64,000 nt of DNA from Gigaspora rosea (GCA_003550325.1 QKWP01000248.1:93946-157945); one strand, 5' to 3'; shown: positions 35,811 to 48,054, counted from the stretch's first letter. Notes: generated by a model from the sequence alone, not told the origin. A program made the numbers and translations.

Positions 35811-36039
35811 GTCGTGGCTGAAGCTGGAAATGGCTGAAGCTGAAAATTTTAAATATTTTAATATGAAATTTACAAAAAATTTTGAAATGCATTTTGTACG
35901 ATTTTTTTTTATAATTAGATTAGAATTTAGGGTTAGGGTTTATAATAAAAGAGTATAGTTGGATTTTAGCATGGCTTATAGTTTTAAAAAATCAAGACCT
36001 CTAATTTCCAGCTTCAGCATTTCCAGCTTCAGCTATGAC
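35811..36039. mobile_element. MITE in satellite, 7-bp TSD AATAATT
   Basis: Begins GTCGTGGCTGAAGCTGG and ends CCAGCTTCAGCTATGAC. AATAATT lies on both sides (35804-35810, 36040-36046). Internal AGCTGAAGC words repeat. No coding sequence. The satellite sequence reads through when the element is removed. Confidence 0.75.
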
Positions 36040-36490
36040 AATAATTATGCAATTTGATGTATTTTTAAATGCTGAACATGTTTACTTAGTGCATAAGTTA
36101 GAATTAATTAATAAAAATTTGTGAATTATAAAATTTTATAGAATTTTATTAATAAAATTTTATAAAATCTTATAATTCATAAAATTTTTATTAATTAATT
36201 CTAACTTTATGCACTAAGTAAATATGTACAGCACCTAAAAATACGTCAAATTGGCAGACTTATTTTTATTTTGCTTGAAATTTGGAGAATAGATGCATAG
36301 TTTTGGATTTTTGATTAAAAAGTCAAATTTAAACATCTTTTCTCCAAATTTCAAGTAAAATAAAAACAAGACAGCTGATTTAATGTATTTTTAGTCTCTG
36401 AACAAGTTTATCTAGTGAAATAAGTTAGAATTAATTAGTAAAATATTGTGAATCATAAGATTTTATAGAATTTTATTAATAAAATTCTAT

Positions 36491-36851
36491 ATAAGGCCAT
36501 ATAAACTTAATTTTTTGGTTTTCATAACCCGGCCGGGCCATATTTTGAAAATTTTTTAAAAAAATTTTTTTTATATGTTTTAATAGCCAGATGGAATTTC
36601 AAAAAATTTTTTTAAAAAATTTTATAAAATTTAAAATTTTTTATATTAAAATTTTTAAATAAAGTTCAGATGAGTGGGTCATTACTTTATTTATTTTATA
36701 TTCAATACTATAATGCGGGTTATTATTTTTTAAAATTAAAAATTTAAATTTTATAATTTAAAAAATTTTAAAAATTTTTAAATAAAAGTCCGGTCTGTTG
36801 GTCATTTTTTTTTATGTTATGAGAACCAAAAAATTAATTTTATATGGTCTA
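36491..36851. mobile_element. MITE, TIR AGGCCATATAAA...TTTTTTGGTT
   Basis: Left AAGGCCATATAAACTTAA then TTTTTTGGTTTTCATAAC; right GTTATGAGAACCAAAAAATT then TTTATATGGTCT. Relatives with the same TIRs are at 52260-52401 and 53019-53226. The site appears to be TA or AA. The interior is AAAATTTTTT-rich. Confidence 0.7.
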
Positions 36852-37148
36852 ATCTTATTATTCATAAAATTTTACTAATTAATTCTAACTTATTTCACTA
36901 GATAAACTTGTTCAGAGCCTAAAAATACATTAAATCAGCTGTCTTGTTTTTATTTTACTTGAAATTTGGAGAAAAGATATTTAAATTTAACTTTTTGATT
37001 AAAAATCCAAAATTATGTATCTATTCTTCAAATTTCAAGTAAAATAAAAATAACTCTGCTGATTTGATGTATTTTTAGGTGCTATATATGTTTACTTAGT
37101 GTATAAAGTTAAAATTAATTATTAAAAATTTGTGTATTATAAGATTTT

Positions 37149-37885
37149 TTTTTAACCCTAGTCCTTTACACTAGGGGCTCTTAATGGCGCTCTTTTATTA
37201 AGGTCATATGATTTTCCAATTACATTTCTATTTATGATACATTTTTGTGACTAGCTATACAACCTAATTATGTACTTAGTTACCCGGATATTCCTCATTT
37301 TGGTTACCCAGTCCACCGGCGATGTCTTCAGTTTTCCAACTTCTTCCGGAACCTCGGGTCGTCCGTACTGACCAGGGTGCAGGGGAGAGAACATCTCAGT
37401 ACTTTCTTTCTTAAGCCTTCTGAAGTTTCAGCTTCTAACTTCAGCCAGGACCTCTAGTCATCGTACCGACCGGGGCAAGGACATGGCAGGTTCTCAGTAC
37501 TTTCTTCCTTCGGCTTCTAAAGTTTTTGGTCTTCTTCCGTTTCGGGTTAGGGCTGAGCCCATCCTGCGTTCATCTGAGATCCTTTTCCTTTATTGGGTTA
37601 GTGCAACTTCGCTACTTTTTATCATGTTACCGTTTAACCGGAATCCCACCGGAAGTATACATTTATTCAACCGAAATTCTACCGGAAGTATCCATTATAT
37701 CCAAATTTTGGCAGCACAAGCACATTAATGTGGTTAAATTAACCAACCGCAGTCCTAGCATCCTAGTTCAGCCCATCCTCTCATGATCACATATAGTTTT
37801 TGTCATGTCCGCTAGTAGGGGTTGAACCGGCGACCTTACGCTTGGCGACCTGGGAGCGTAACCACTTACACTATCGGCCCACAGG
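37149..37885 (-). mobile_element. tRNA-headed SINE, copy 1, 15-bp TSD
   Basis: The 15-mer GTATTATAAGATTTT flanks the element (37134-37148 and 37886-37900). On the minus strand it starts with a tRNA-like head: GGGCCGATAGTGTAAGTGG, then CGCTCCCAGGTCGCC, then box B GGTTCAACCCC near 37822-37812. It ends in an A run at the 37149 side. Length 737 bp is long for a SINE. The body contains a roughly 100-bp duplication (CAGTACTTTCTTTCTTAAGC versus CAGTACTTTCTTCCTTCGGC). Target duplication and A-tail show LINE-type retrotransposition. Open frames in the body are not genes. Confidence 0.85.
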
Positions 37886-38465
37886 GTATTATAAGATTTT
37901 ATAAAATTTTATTAATAAAATTCTATAAAATCTTATGATTCACAAACTTTTACTAATTAATTCTAACTATATGCACTAAATAAACTTATTTAAAAACTAA
38001 AAATACATTAAATCAGCAGAATTGTTTTTATTTTACTTGAAATTTGGAGAAAAGATGCTTAAATTTGACTTTTTTGATCAAAAATCCAAAATTATGCATT
38101 TATTCTCCAAATTTTAAATAAAATAAAAATAACTCTGCCAATTTGATGCATTTTTAGGTGCTGAATATGTTTACTTAGTGCATAAAGTTAGAATTAATTA
38201 ATAAAAATTTGTGTATTATAAGATTTTATAAAATTTTATTAATAAAATTCTATAAAATCTTATGATTCATAAAATTTTACAAATTAATTCTAACTAACTT
38301 ATATAATGTTCCTAGGTTTAGCATGACCGTATCATGCAGCTACTCTAATTTTGGTGATCTTTTTATATGGGTTTATTTTATTAATATGAAAAGTGAAATT
38401 TGAATCTAAAAGTTATATATATATATGTTGTTTAACTCCTCCATAATTTGCTTAATCGAGAAGGG

Positions 38466-38636
38466 GGTTAGGGCACTGACATTTATTACCTAATATCCAT
38501 TTACTATATGGGCTTACCCCCACCCCAGGTAAGATCTATAAATAGAATTTTAGCCAATCAAATTTAACTAAGGTAAGATTTTTCTTGATCCCCTATCTCC
38601 TAAAATATTACCTAATAAATGTTAGCACCCTAACCT
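38466..38636. repeat. Inverted-repeat MITE-like element
   Basis: Left GGTTAGGGCACTGACATTT, right AAATGTTAGCACCCTAACC, about 170 bp apart, with TTATTACCTAATA inside each end. Confidence 0.6.
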
Positions 38637-38654
38637 GACTATTTATATATTAAG

Positions 38655-38775
38655 TAAAGGGAGAAGGGTAGATCTTTGATAAAAAATAATTAGGTGATTA
38701 ATAACATGGCCCTTAGGACCATGCCATTAATCAGCCAATTATTTTTTATTAAAGGCCTATCCCTCTCTTCCTTAA
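38655..38775. repeat. Hairpin of about 120 bp
   Basis: GGTAGATCTTTGATAAAAAA and GATTAATAACATGGCCC on the left pair with GGACCATGCCATTAATC and TTTTTTATTAAAGGCCTATC on the right. Confidence 0.6.
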
Positions 38776-38970
38776 TATATATATTGTTAGGTTCTTATAT
38801 ATAATTTTAATAGTTCTTACTATGCTTTAAACAATAATATATATTTTATTAAACTTTAACATATTTATCTATTATTTAAATTTTTTGGAGAAATGATTTT
38901 TGTATATTTGTATAATATTTATATATATCACCAATTATTATATCATCTAATCTCTATATAGTCATACTAC

Positions 38971-39181
38971 TAGGGTTCCACAATTTGATTTGATCTTTAA
39001 ATATTTGAATCAAATATTTAATCAAATTCAAATATAGTCAAATTTGATTTGATTTGAAAATTACTATTAAAAATTCAAATTCAAATTTTTGAATCAAATC
39101 AAATTCAAATCAGGATCAATTTGATTTGATCAAATTCAAATTGATCCAATATTTGATTTGATTTGAATTTGAGGATCCTTA
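38971..39181. mobile_element. hAT MITE of TTTGATTT words, TSD CATACTAC
   Basis: Starts TAGGGTTCCACAATTTG and ends GAGGATCCTTA. CATACTAC flanks both sides (38963-38970, 39182-39189). The whole 211-bp interior is direct and inverted TTTGATTTGAATTTGA words. Sister copy at 53850-54091. Confidence 0.85.
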
Positions 39182-39189
39182 CATACTAC

Positions 39190-40240
39190 TGATATAAAGA
39201 TATTTTATTAAAATTATTAAATAATAATAAAATAAATAGTTTTAAATTAATAATTAAACAATAACAAAAAAATTTAAATATTAAAAAATTATTTTTTATA
39301 GATAATTATCTTTCATCATTAGTGCAATGTATCACTATCCCTAATTAACTAATTATTTTATTTGTTTTGATTTTACATTAATTAAAACAAAACAAATAGT
39401 GACCAGGTTAGGGTTAGGGTTATGGTTTGGTAGGAACTGTGATTAAATAATCTTTCTAACCCAAAATTTAGCAAAGACTTTTTTTAGCTAAGAAAAAATT
39501 ATAGTTTTATAGTCAAAATTTTAAGTTAAAAGCAATTTTTAAAAAAATAGCTGTTTCGTTTCGATTTTATGTTATATTTAATCCTACATTCCAATTGGTC
39601 AATCAGAAAGTGATGATCCATTGCACTAGCAATAAATAATAACACTCTTTTTTTTATTAATTTTAAAAATATTTTCATATCAGTAGTTACTATATAGAGG
39701 TTAGACTGTATTTGTTTCTATTCTGAATCAGTCTAATATTTGTATTATTTTGTATATTCTATTAATACTTGTTTTTTATATTTATTGTAGTAATAATTTT
39801 TATTATTAAATTAATAAAACCATTCTAAGTATCTAATTTTGTAAATTTTTATACAATTAGTTTAAAAATTTTTTATACATTTTACAAGCATATTTGAAAT
39901 CTGTAACAGGTTAAGTTATAGATATCAATTACTTAACTAATTAAATATGTATATGATATTAGTATATAAATTTTATTAAATAGTTTAAATTTGTACTAAG
40001 GTAGCCTTAGCAATTTTTATTATTATATATATTTCATTAAAATTTAAATATTTATAATGTTTGAAATTTATCTGATATGTGAATATAAAATATTAAAAAG
40101 TTTAGCACTACAACAATAAGCAAAATTAAATAGGTTTTTAAGTATACTGTATTTATTAATTTTAATTTCCTATCACTATAAAAAAAATTATTAATTTAAT
40201 TTTTTTATTTAATCTAATTTAATAACCTTTTATAAATTAT
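39190..40240. other. No gene seen
   Basis: AT-rich sequence without coding evidence. GGTTAGGGTTAGGGTTATGG near 39406-39426 is telomere-like but isolated. Confidence 0.35.
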
Positions 40241-40249
40241 ATGCTTGAA

Positions 40250-40695
40250 TTTTTGATATTTATAAATAGGCTTATTTTTTTTAAAAACTTTAAAACCAAA
40301 TAACTTAAATTTACTGGGCTATTTTAAATGATTTAATTACTAAAATGTTTATCTTTTTGAATAATTTCAACAAGCCCAAAGCTATAAAAATCTAATTACA
40401 GAATCATGAGAAAATGTGCTATCAAATAAAAAAATACATCTGTATAGTAAGAAAATTGGTTAGACCTATGTTTAATCAATTTTTTCACTATACAGATATG
40501 TCATCTTATTTGATAGCATATTTTCTTATAAATAGTAATTGGATTTTTATAGTTTTGGGCTCATTGGAATCATCCCAAAGAAACAAATATTTTGGTAGTA
40601 AAATTATTTAAAATGAACCAGTAGATCAAAAGTTATTTAGCTTTAAAGTTTTAAAAAATAAGCTCTATTTATAAATTTTAAAAATTGGAGCATAT
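40250..40695. mobile_element. Long palindrome, sister of 18950-19415
   Basis: Same arm words (ACCAGTAGATCAAAAGTTAT, AGCTTTAAAGTTTTAAA, GTGCTATCAAATA) with a different central loop containing CTGTATAGTAAGAAAATTGG. The 65-codon frame inside is an artefact of the palindrome. Confidence 0.7.
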
Positions 40696-40699
40696 GTTT

Positions 40700-41870
40700 T
40701 AAAAAATTTATTAATATATAAATAATAATATACTATATTTTTTATTAATTAAACTGTTCAAAAATGATAGGTTATATATTAGTAAACTTTAAACTTAAAC
40801 TAAACATATTTTTTTTGTTCAAGTTTGGTTCAAATTTAAAAATTATAAGTTTAAATTTAAAGATTTGCAAAATTTAAAATTCAAGTTTAAATTAAATAAA
40901 TCTAAACCTAGAATTAAATCTAATTAAACTAAACTAATTTAAAAACTCTAATTCTGTTTTTTATAAAGTATTTTTATAAGGCTTTGTATATTTTTAGTTG
41001 ATTTTTTTTTGTTTTAAAAGTTTAGATTTTTTTATTAATAGTTTATATAGTTTGACCTCTATAAATACAATTTTCATAAATGCAATACCTTTCTAAATGC
41101 ATATTTTTATTTGACTTTAAGAAATTATTAGTGCTAAATATACATTATATATTTTGTAAATATATATTTTTAAAAATTATCTATATAAATTACCTATTTA
41201 AATGCATATAGCTAAATAAATTTTAGTATTTAAGTTAGATTATACAAATCTAATAATCTAATTTTTAAAGCTACAATTTAATTGGTTCTTTCCTCTCTAA
41301 GTGCTTATTTTAGACTTGTCTGTATATTTTGAATTTATAAATATTTAATTGTATTTAAATTTTGCAATTATATTTGTTAAAAGTAGTACAAAGAATTGAA
41401 AATTCAAATATTAGTATGAATTATATAAAAAAATATATAAAAAAGATCTTTGTAGAAGCAAATTCAGATATTTCAGATATTTATTTTTTTTAATAAAATA
41501 TAAAATTTTTTAAAATTTTTTGATTACAATATTATTATTACCGGTATATTAAAAGTTTTTTTATTGAAGGTTTTTATTTTGTATTAATATTGTTTTTAAT
41601 ACTGTATTTTTTTTTATATTAACAAATTTTTTAAACTTTAATTTTATTAAAATAATTAAAATTACAAATGTTTTAACTAATTAGTAAAAATAATAAGCTA
41701 CTATATAATATAGATAGATTTTCTTAAAAAAATGTTTTTAATAAAATTTAAATTTATTAATTTTTATATTAATATTTATAATATAAATATTTAATATTAT
41801 TAGAAACTATTATTTATATTTACTGTACTATAGATTAATTATATAAAATTTGCTTACTCTATCTCTAATT
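40700..41870. other. No gene seen
   Basis: Very AT-rich with homopolymer runs. A word array AAGTTTAAATTTAAA at 40800-40945 resembles the GAACCT arrays in design but is more decayed. Confidence 0.35.
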
Positions 41871-41874
41871 ATCG

Positions 41875-42568
41875 TATACCCGTATTTGCGTGTAATAGCG
41901 GGCCGGGGCGTTAATTCGGATTTTGACTTTTCAAAAAATTTAGCTATTTTGCTCAAAATAGCGCCCATGCACGTACCGAAATAACGCACACCCCTTTTAT
42001 TTAATTAATGTTTTAAAATTTAATAAAAGATTCAATATTCAAATGCTAAATTCAATCAATCATGACAAAACAAAAAATTATTTTTACTAGGAACGTAGTA
42101 CGAAGTAAGGATAGGAATCGATTTAGTCGACTAAAAAATTATATGTAAATTACTATATTTAGTCGATTTAGTTGACTAGATCATATAGAGAGTATGGTTT
42201 ACATTCGAATTGGATATAGAAATCGAATGATGCACGTTGCTATATCAGTGAATTGCAGGTTTCGATTTGTTGCATTTTTAATTGACCAGTTACGGCTAGT
42301 TATTACAGAGTTTCAACACGGCACATCCGAATGATCCAAGTTTCGCCTACTAATAATGCAAGACGTAATATTCTTTTTATTAATATTTGAACCGCTTTGC
42401 TAATTTGGTATTATCATAGCGCCCATGCGGCTTATTTTGAATACCGGTATCAGAATTTCAAAAAAAATCACATTTTGATTCAAAATAAGGCGCATGCGCG
42501 TTTCAAAATAGCGTACAGAGACCCAAAATAATGCGCAGGGGGGCGTTATTACGCGCAAATACGGTATG
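41875..42568. mobile_element. Inverted-repeat element with ACCGTATTTGCG ends
   Basis: Left end TACCCGTATTTGCGTGTAAT, right end ATTACGCGCAAATACGGTA. Internal GCGCCCATGC words recur at 41960 and 42420 with CAAAATARCGC. The interior between about 42050 and 42400 is unrelated AT-rich sequence. The target duplication is unresolved. Confidence 0.6.
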
Positions 42569-43010
42569 ACCGAATAAAATCTATCAAAATTTTGAGTTTT
42601 TCGCACTAAAAAGGGGACCAATTTTATTATTAAAACATAATATAATAACTTGATCCAAATTTTTTGATCCAAATCGAGAGGGTAGTGGATAGTTTTAATT
42701 CGGTCAAATACGGTAATTTTGTTTATGATATACATACCATGGTGCGAATAGCAAAAATCCATAGTATTAAATAAATAATATTAATAAAATATTATACGTA
42801 CGTATAATTTAATTTTTTTATTTATATAAATAAATGTTTTTTTATACATTATTTATTTATTATATATAAATTACATTTTTTTAAACAATTATTATAATTA
42901 ATTTGTTAAATACATTACATATTCTAATAATTATTTAGACTATATATATATATAGCAAAAAAAATTTGAATAAAAATATATAAAAGTATTAATAACAATA
43001 ATATAATTAG
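42569..43010. other. No gene seen
   Basis: AT-rich sequence with AATAAATAAT runs and no delimited repeat. Confidence 0.3.
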
Positions 43011-43011
43011 A

Positions 43012-43146
43012 AAACGCCGATTTCCACTATGGAAAATTGGCTATTTTCCACTATTGGTCGTAATTTTTATCATATAATACTTGCCATATTTATATTAGCT
43101 TTAGACCGTGTTAAAGGTAAGTATAATGGAAATTGGCGCTTCTAAT
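43012..43146. mobile_element. Short MITE, TIR AGAAAACGCCGATTTCC
   Basis: Starts AGAAAACGCCGATTTCCAC and ends ATGGAAATTGGCGCTTCT, 135 bp in all. Flanks are AT-rich, so the duplication cannot be fixed. Confidence 0.6.
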
Positions 43147-43149
43147 AAT

Positions 43150-45546
43150 TATTATTAAAAGTTTATATATACATACAATATTATACTATATATATAACTT
43201 TTGAAACTATTGTTATTTTGTCTACGTTATTTATCAATTGATTTTAAACTATATATTATATTATATGTTTAATATATTTGATATACGTAATATACTTTTT
43301 ATTACTATATATATAAAAGTTGATTATTTACTAAATGTAAATTATCAGATTTTAATTATGCTATTATTAACTAAAATTTAATTATATGTATATAGTATAT
43401 ATCGTATATCGAGATTAAGCTACTATATACTCAAATTCACTATATATAAAATTAGTCCGGAGCGAAGGTATGTAAACTCCGTCCGCCTGCCCACGTGATA
43501 ATAAACCAATCACATTTTACCGATCGACATTGTAATATAAATTAATCATTCTTTTAAATTACAGTACATACGACGTACGTACAGTACATACGTATGTATA
43601 ACTAGAGATGCCAATCTCTATTTAATAATTAATTTAATATACATCGTTTCGCATCTCTATGTATAACAAGAATAATAATAATAATAATAATTTTCCGGAT
43701 ATTTTTGTCATACTTTTACTTCACTTTAAAAATGAATAATTTTTTTTATTCAAATAGACGAAACATTTAGAAATTTTTAAAATAAATGCCAAATTTTTTA
43801 TTATCATTTTGTTCATTTTGTAAAAGTGATTATAAAGAGTGTGACAGTCACGTTATGTATTACAATAGTTTAAAAAAACAATGACATAATACGATATAAA
43901 TTTGTATATATTTTTTTAAAAAAGAAAAAAAGAAGGTTAAAGAATTTAGACCATCTTATTTAGTCAATATACAAAAAAAAAATATATTGTACAAAAATGT
44001 TTAGGTACATAATTGTAACAATGTTAATGAATCCAAAAGTTTGAAACTATTCTTTGTCATATGTGACCCTCCTAGTTTCATGCATGATCTAGTTACGTAT
44101 GTAACCAACTTTGGATTTCGTGGCGAAAACAGAAGATTCAGTTTTTTTTTTTAAAAAAAACAAAAGAAAAAAAAAAAAACGTGTACTTGTATATTGTGAA
44201 AATGGCGTATCGGTATGGTCAATGCATATTTTAATGATAGACATTACATTACTAAACTAATAAGTAATTATAACAAAATTTTCATTTTTCGTATACCATT
44301 ACATTCGATATAAAAAGTTGATGGCACGACCCAACATTATTTCATGATGCATAACATTATTCTATATATGGCAAGTAAGTTCAATGTCATATCATTTTCA
44401 CATTCTACATGGATGATTTTCTGCATCTAATTCTTATAAAACCCCATTTTTTTGAATAAAGCCTAATAATACTAATATTGTAATACTTTGGAACTATACC
44501 ATTCATGCACACGAATTTGAGTGACACATGTTAAATTACCGAGAAAGATAATCTAAAAATTTTTGTTTACCAAGAAATTTACATATTTATCATCAATCGT
44601 CTGATAAGACAAAGCTAATGAAAAAAAAATATGGGTTTATACAAAAAAATTTTGTGAAATAATTGCTTGTGAATTTTTATGAAAAAAAAAAAACTACACA
44701 AGTACAAAACTACAAAACTACAATGGTGGCATTTACCGTCATATTCTCTCAACAATAATAAAAATCGACTGTATTAATCTGCAATATTAAATTAATTAAA
44801 TCTGCAATTTGTTATTTATTATTATTATTATTATTATATGTAAAATAATACATTTTTTAAAATTTTTAATTTTTTTATAGCATATATATAATTAAATATA
44901 CGTGCATTAACATTAATTGTTTGTAAACATTAACGGACGATAATAGCCAAGAAAAAATTTTTTTAACAAACAATAATAACTTTATTATGCAAAAGAAAAT
45001 TACACACAAAAGATTTCAAAATATTAATCTTTTTATTCATAATCAATATGAAAAAAAAGGTATCGTTTTTATCAATGTGTGAAAATACGAAAATACGAAA
45101 ATAAATACAAAAAGATATTTACACTATTTCACTACCCGTAAACCCAACCAAAGCTAGTAAATAATCCAATATTTCTGATGATAAATACATAAATGAAAAA
45201 TATGTAATAATATATACATACGTATATAAAGGTTACTCAAAAATATTATGAATGAGGTTTATTTTCTGAATAACATGAATATTAAAATTCATGAAATTAA
45301 AAAATAATAGACTTTCAATAATTTTTGAGTATTCTGCGTATATATGCAAATATAATTGAATAAAAAAAATGTATGCATATGTAAAAACTCTACTCTCTCA
45401 CTTCATTCTAAATGTTTTAAATGAAATGAATGCAAAAAAATAAAAAGAAAAAACGATGTAAAAAGTTGTGTTGCTTGAATTAAAAAAATACATGCAAATG
45501 ATGTATGATTTTTATATAAAAAAAAAAAAGGGGGGGGTGTCTCAAA
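43150..45546. other. Intergenic, downstream of the RING gene
   Basis: No coding frame with splice support. A GTACGTAC-type tract is at 43568-43600 and small AGAGATG/CATCTCT dyad at 43604-43660. The part next to 45546, including the A run and G run at 45523-45538, should be the 3' region of the minus-strand gene. Confidence 0.4.
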
Positions 45547-46311
45547 TTATACCAAACATTTTATCCAATTCTTCCAATTATCCCAACAAACTCTTAAAAC
45601 CAATAGAATAAAGGTTCCACATGCGATCCAACTCATTAATATTATCCAACTTTTTAACACCCAAAATACCATTGTCAAATATGCAATTACAAATGCAACC
45701 CTTATTCCAATAGAATAAATTGAAATAAAAATTGAGTGAAGTGCAGATTCGAGTTGAGAATTTTCATCCAAATCAAGTTGTAAGATTGAGGTGAATAAAG
45801 GGGAAACATAAGTATCGAGTAATTGTAAGGTAGAAGTAAAATATTTGTTGGAAGAACTAGGGAGAGTAAACATTCTTAATAAGGATAAGAGGAGTGAAAG
45901 AGTACAAATGATTATGGGTGATGATGCTGATGATGACGACAATGATGCATGTGATGGTGATGAAAGTCTTGCAGACGATAATGGTTGTGAATTATGATGC
46001 GGAAGTGACGATCGTGACGAATTTAAGGCAAGTGGAATTGAACTATGATGCATTAAATAATGTTCTCGGAATTCGATTAGATCGTATAACGTTACATTGC
46101 ACTCTATACATGAAGGATGCCCGCGAAAATTGGAATCTTTGCCATCACCATTTCGATAATGCTTTTTTAATCCTTCTTTGGTAAATAATTGATGTTCCCA
46201 TGAAAAAATTTTTCGATATCCTACACAAATACCACTAAAAAAAAAAATAATAATAAATAAATAAATAAATAAATAAATAAAATTATAATTAGAAAATTAT
46301 ACTATAATAAA

Positions 46312-46343
<32 letters not shown>

Positions 46344-47093
46344 TTATAATATGATAATAATAATAATAAATTTTATAACTCACCAAAACATTAATTTATG
46401 AGCCGTACGAACGTGTTGAGAAAGTTCAGACCAACTACCATCACAAGTAACTTGACAAGATTTTAATGGACATCGAAGTTTTATCGTATTTGTAACCGTT
46501 TGATAAATTGATTCATCCTCACATAATATTTGAAAATCTGGAATAATATTCCAATCTTTTGATGATAGCAATGTTGAAAACGATGTATTAGAGTCATGTG
46601 TAAATATGATTTTGTTTTGTTGAGCCTATAAAAAGTCATTAAAAAAAAGATTAATAAATAAAATTAAATAATCTGTAATTAAAAAAAAATATTGTGTCAA
46701 AAAAAAATCGAAGCTTACTCTACAATAAGGGCAAGTATTAGTTTTAAATAAAACTCTGGATCTCAAAGCACACAAGTAACAAATTCTATGATTACACTGA
46801 GAGACAGCATAAACACTTATATGTTCTGTGCATATAGAACAATAATCTACCATGGTTTTGTTTTCGTCACATTTATTTTCAACTTTAAGTAAATCCTTGG
46901 TAACATGTTGATTATCTATTGACGATATTCGACGGTTCGTGATACTCAAAGGTGGCGTGGTAGATGAATTTGTTGTTGTGGTTGTTGTTTTTATTTTATT
47001 ATTATTAATACGTGAAGGTATTGATGGCAATAATTCCGGAGATAGAAGAATTGTATCATTCTTAGAATCAATGCAAGATTTGTTGCTGCACAT
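45547..47093 (-). CDS. Hel2/ZNF598-like RING-C2H2 protein with C-terminal membrane helices
   Basis: Model: complement(join(45547..46234, 46384..46625, 46719..47093)), 434 aa, all introns GT-AG with phases kept. A textbook C3HC4 RING has C85, C88, C100, H102, C105, C108, C121 and C124 (CSICTEHISVYAVSQCNHRI region). C2H2-type fingers follow, with C177/C182/H196/H201, then C206/C209 with the KIFSWEHQLF and GLKKHYRNGD stretch, then GHPSCIECNVTLYDLIEF with C248/C251 and H264/H268. RING followed by these fingers in this order is the N-terminal architecture of Hel2/ZNF598, E3 ligases that ubiquitinate small-subunit proteins on collided ribosomes. After a Ser-rich linker (271-310) come hydrophobic segments at about 311-328, 372-397 and 400-420, not known in that family. 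It could be a membrane-tethered paralogue. The ligase function is inferred. Expression is unproven. Confidence 0.8.
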
Positions 47094-47670
47094 TTTTTAT
47101 TAATTTATATTATAATAATATTCTTGAGAATTTTGTGTCGAAAAATTGAAGAGAGTTTTTTTATAGTCTGGATGAGTAGCTAAATTGCTTTTTTGTCTTA
47201 AAAGGTCGTTATATATAAAATTTCAAGTAGTATGCAAGAATTTTTTATCCAAATATGTATAACAAATGCAAACCGCATAATATAAATAATGACTTAACAA
47301 AGTCGAATTAAAAAAATCTCCAAATATTAAATAAGTCACAGACTCAAGGAGACTTTTTTTTTTTTTTTTATGATTGCCATGCTGAACTAGAAAAATTACG
47401 CATCATTATATAAGGAAAACCAAAGTCGGCTGGCATGTTATTTGGGTGATCAATAGATAAATTTAGTGATCGCATGCTTCAACTTTATTAAATATTAAAC
47501 AGAAAATATGTACTAATTTGTAGTTATTGATTATAATGTACTACTTTTTGATATTTTTGATAAATCTAAATTAGCCAATAAATTTTTGACAAGTTTTTTA
47601 TATTATTTGTGATATGAATTTTTTTGAAAAAGTTTCATAATATAAAATATTGTTTTAAAGTATATCACAC
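47094..47670. other. Upstream region of the RING gene
   Basis: Likely promoter of the minus-strand gene starting at 47093. A T-run lies at 47347-47361. No specific motif can be named. Confidence 0.35.
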
Positions 47671-47672
47671 AC

Positions 47673-47725
47673 GTATTATTTGTATTATTTGTATTATTTG
47701 TATTATTTGTATTATTTGTATTATT
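47673..47725. repeat. Microsatellite, GTATTATTT x6
   Basis: Six near-perfect 9-bp units. On the minus strand this makes an AAT-AAC-type tract, giving an Asn-Asn-Thr run in a spurious frame. Confidence 0.85.
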
Positions 47726-48054
47726 TTGACTAAAATTAAATAAATCCGTGTTTATGATAACTTCATTTTGCTTTATTGTTTTTTTTAAAAAAAAAAAATT
47801 TTTTCCTTTTTTTTCATACGGTTTATTATACCCGAAATACATGAATTATTCTAAAAATTGATCGATACACTTTTATCGGCCGTATAATCAGTTAAAAAAA
47901 ATAGATGTAAATCAATTATATAAATATATATATGATATATAAATATATAAATTATATCAGATATATAATATTATTGTATAACATCTTATTTCACGGGTCA
48001 GATACCGTGTAATGAGATTGTTATTGTGGTTATTGTGTTTTGGGTATACTGAAA

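Larger units (their letters stand above)
35574..38290. repeat. Dyad satellite, array 4, with three nested insertions
   Basis: Units of the array-2 subfamily (TTGTTTTTATTTTACTTG, GATTTTATAGAATTTTATTA), with centres near 35590, 36145, 36475, 37908 and 38240. The array is interrupted by elements at 35811-36039, about 36491-36851 and 37149-37885. Confidence 0.8.

Noticed and set aside
37483..37786. Two overlapping plus-strand frames of 81-86 codons
   Set aside because: They lie in the body of a SINE delimited by a 15-bp target duplication.
26095..38290. A centromere, suggested by satellite arrays plus kinetochore genes in the same window
   Set aside because: The arrays are short and transposon-like, and genes for kinetochore proteins need not lie near centromeres.
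39406..39426. Telomere or subtelomere signal (GGTTAGGGTTAGGG)
   Set aside because: Only a few degenerate copies occur, scattered also at 1810, 2040, 6275 and 35930. There is no terminal array.
47603..47842. A frame with an Asn-Asn-Thr run
   Set aside because: It is explained by the GTATTATTT microsatellite and poly-A tracts.
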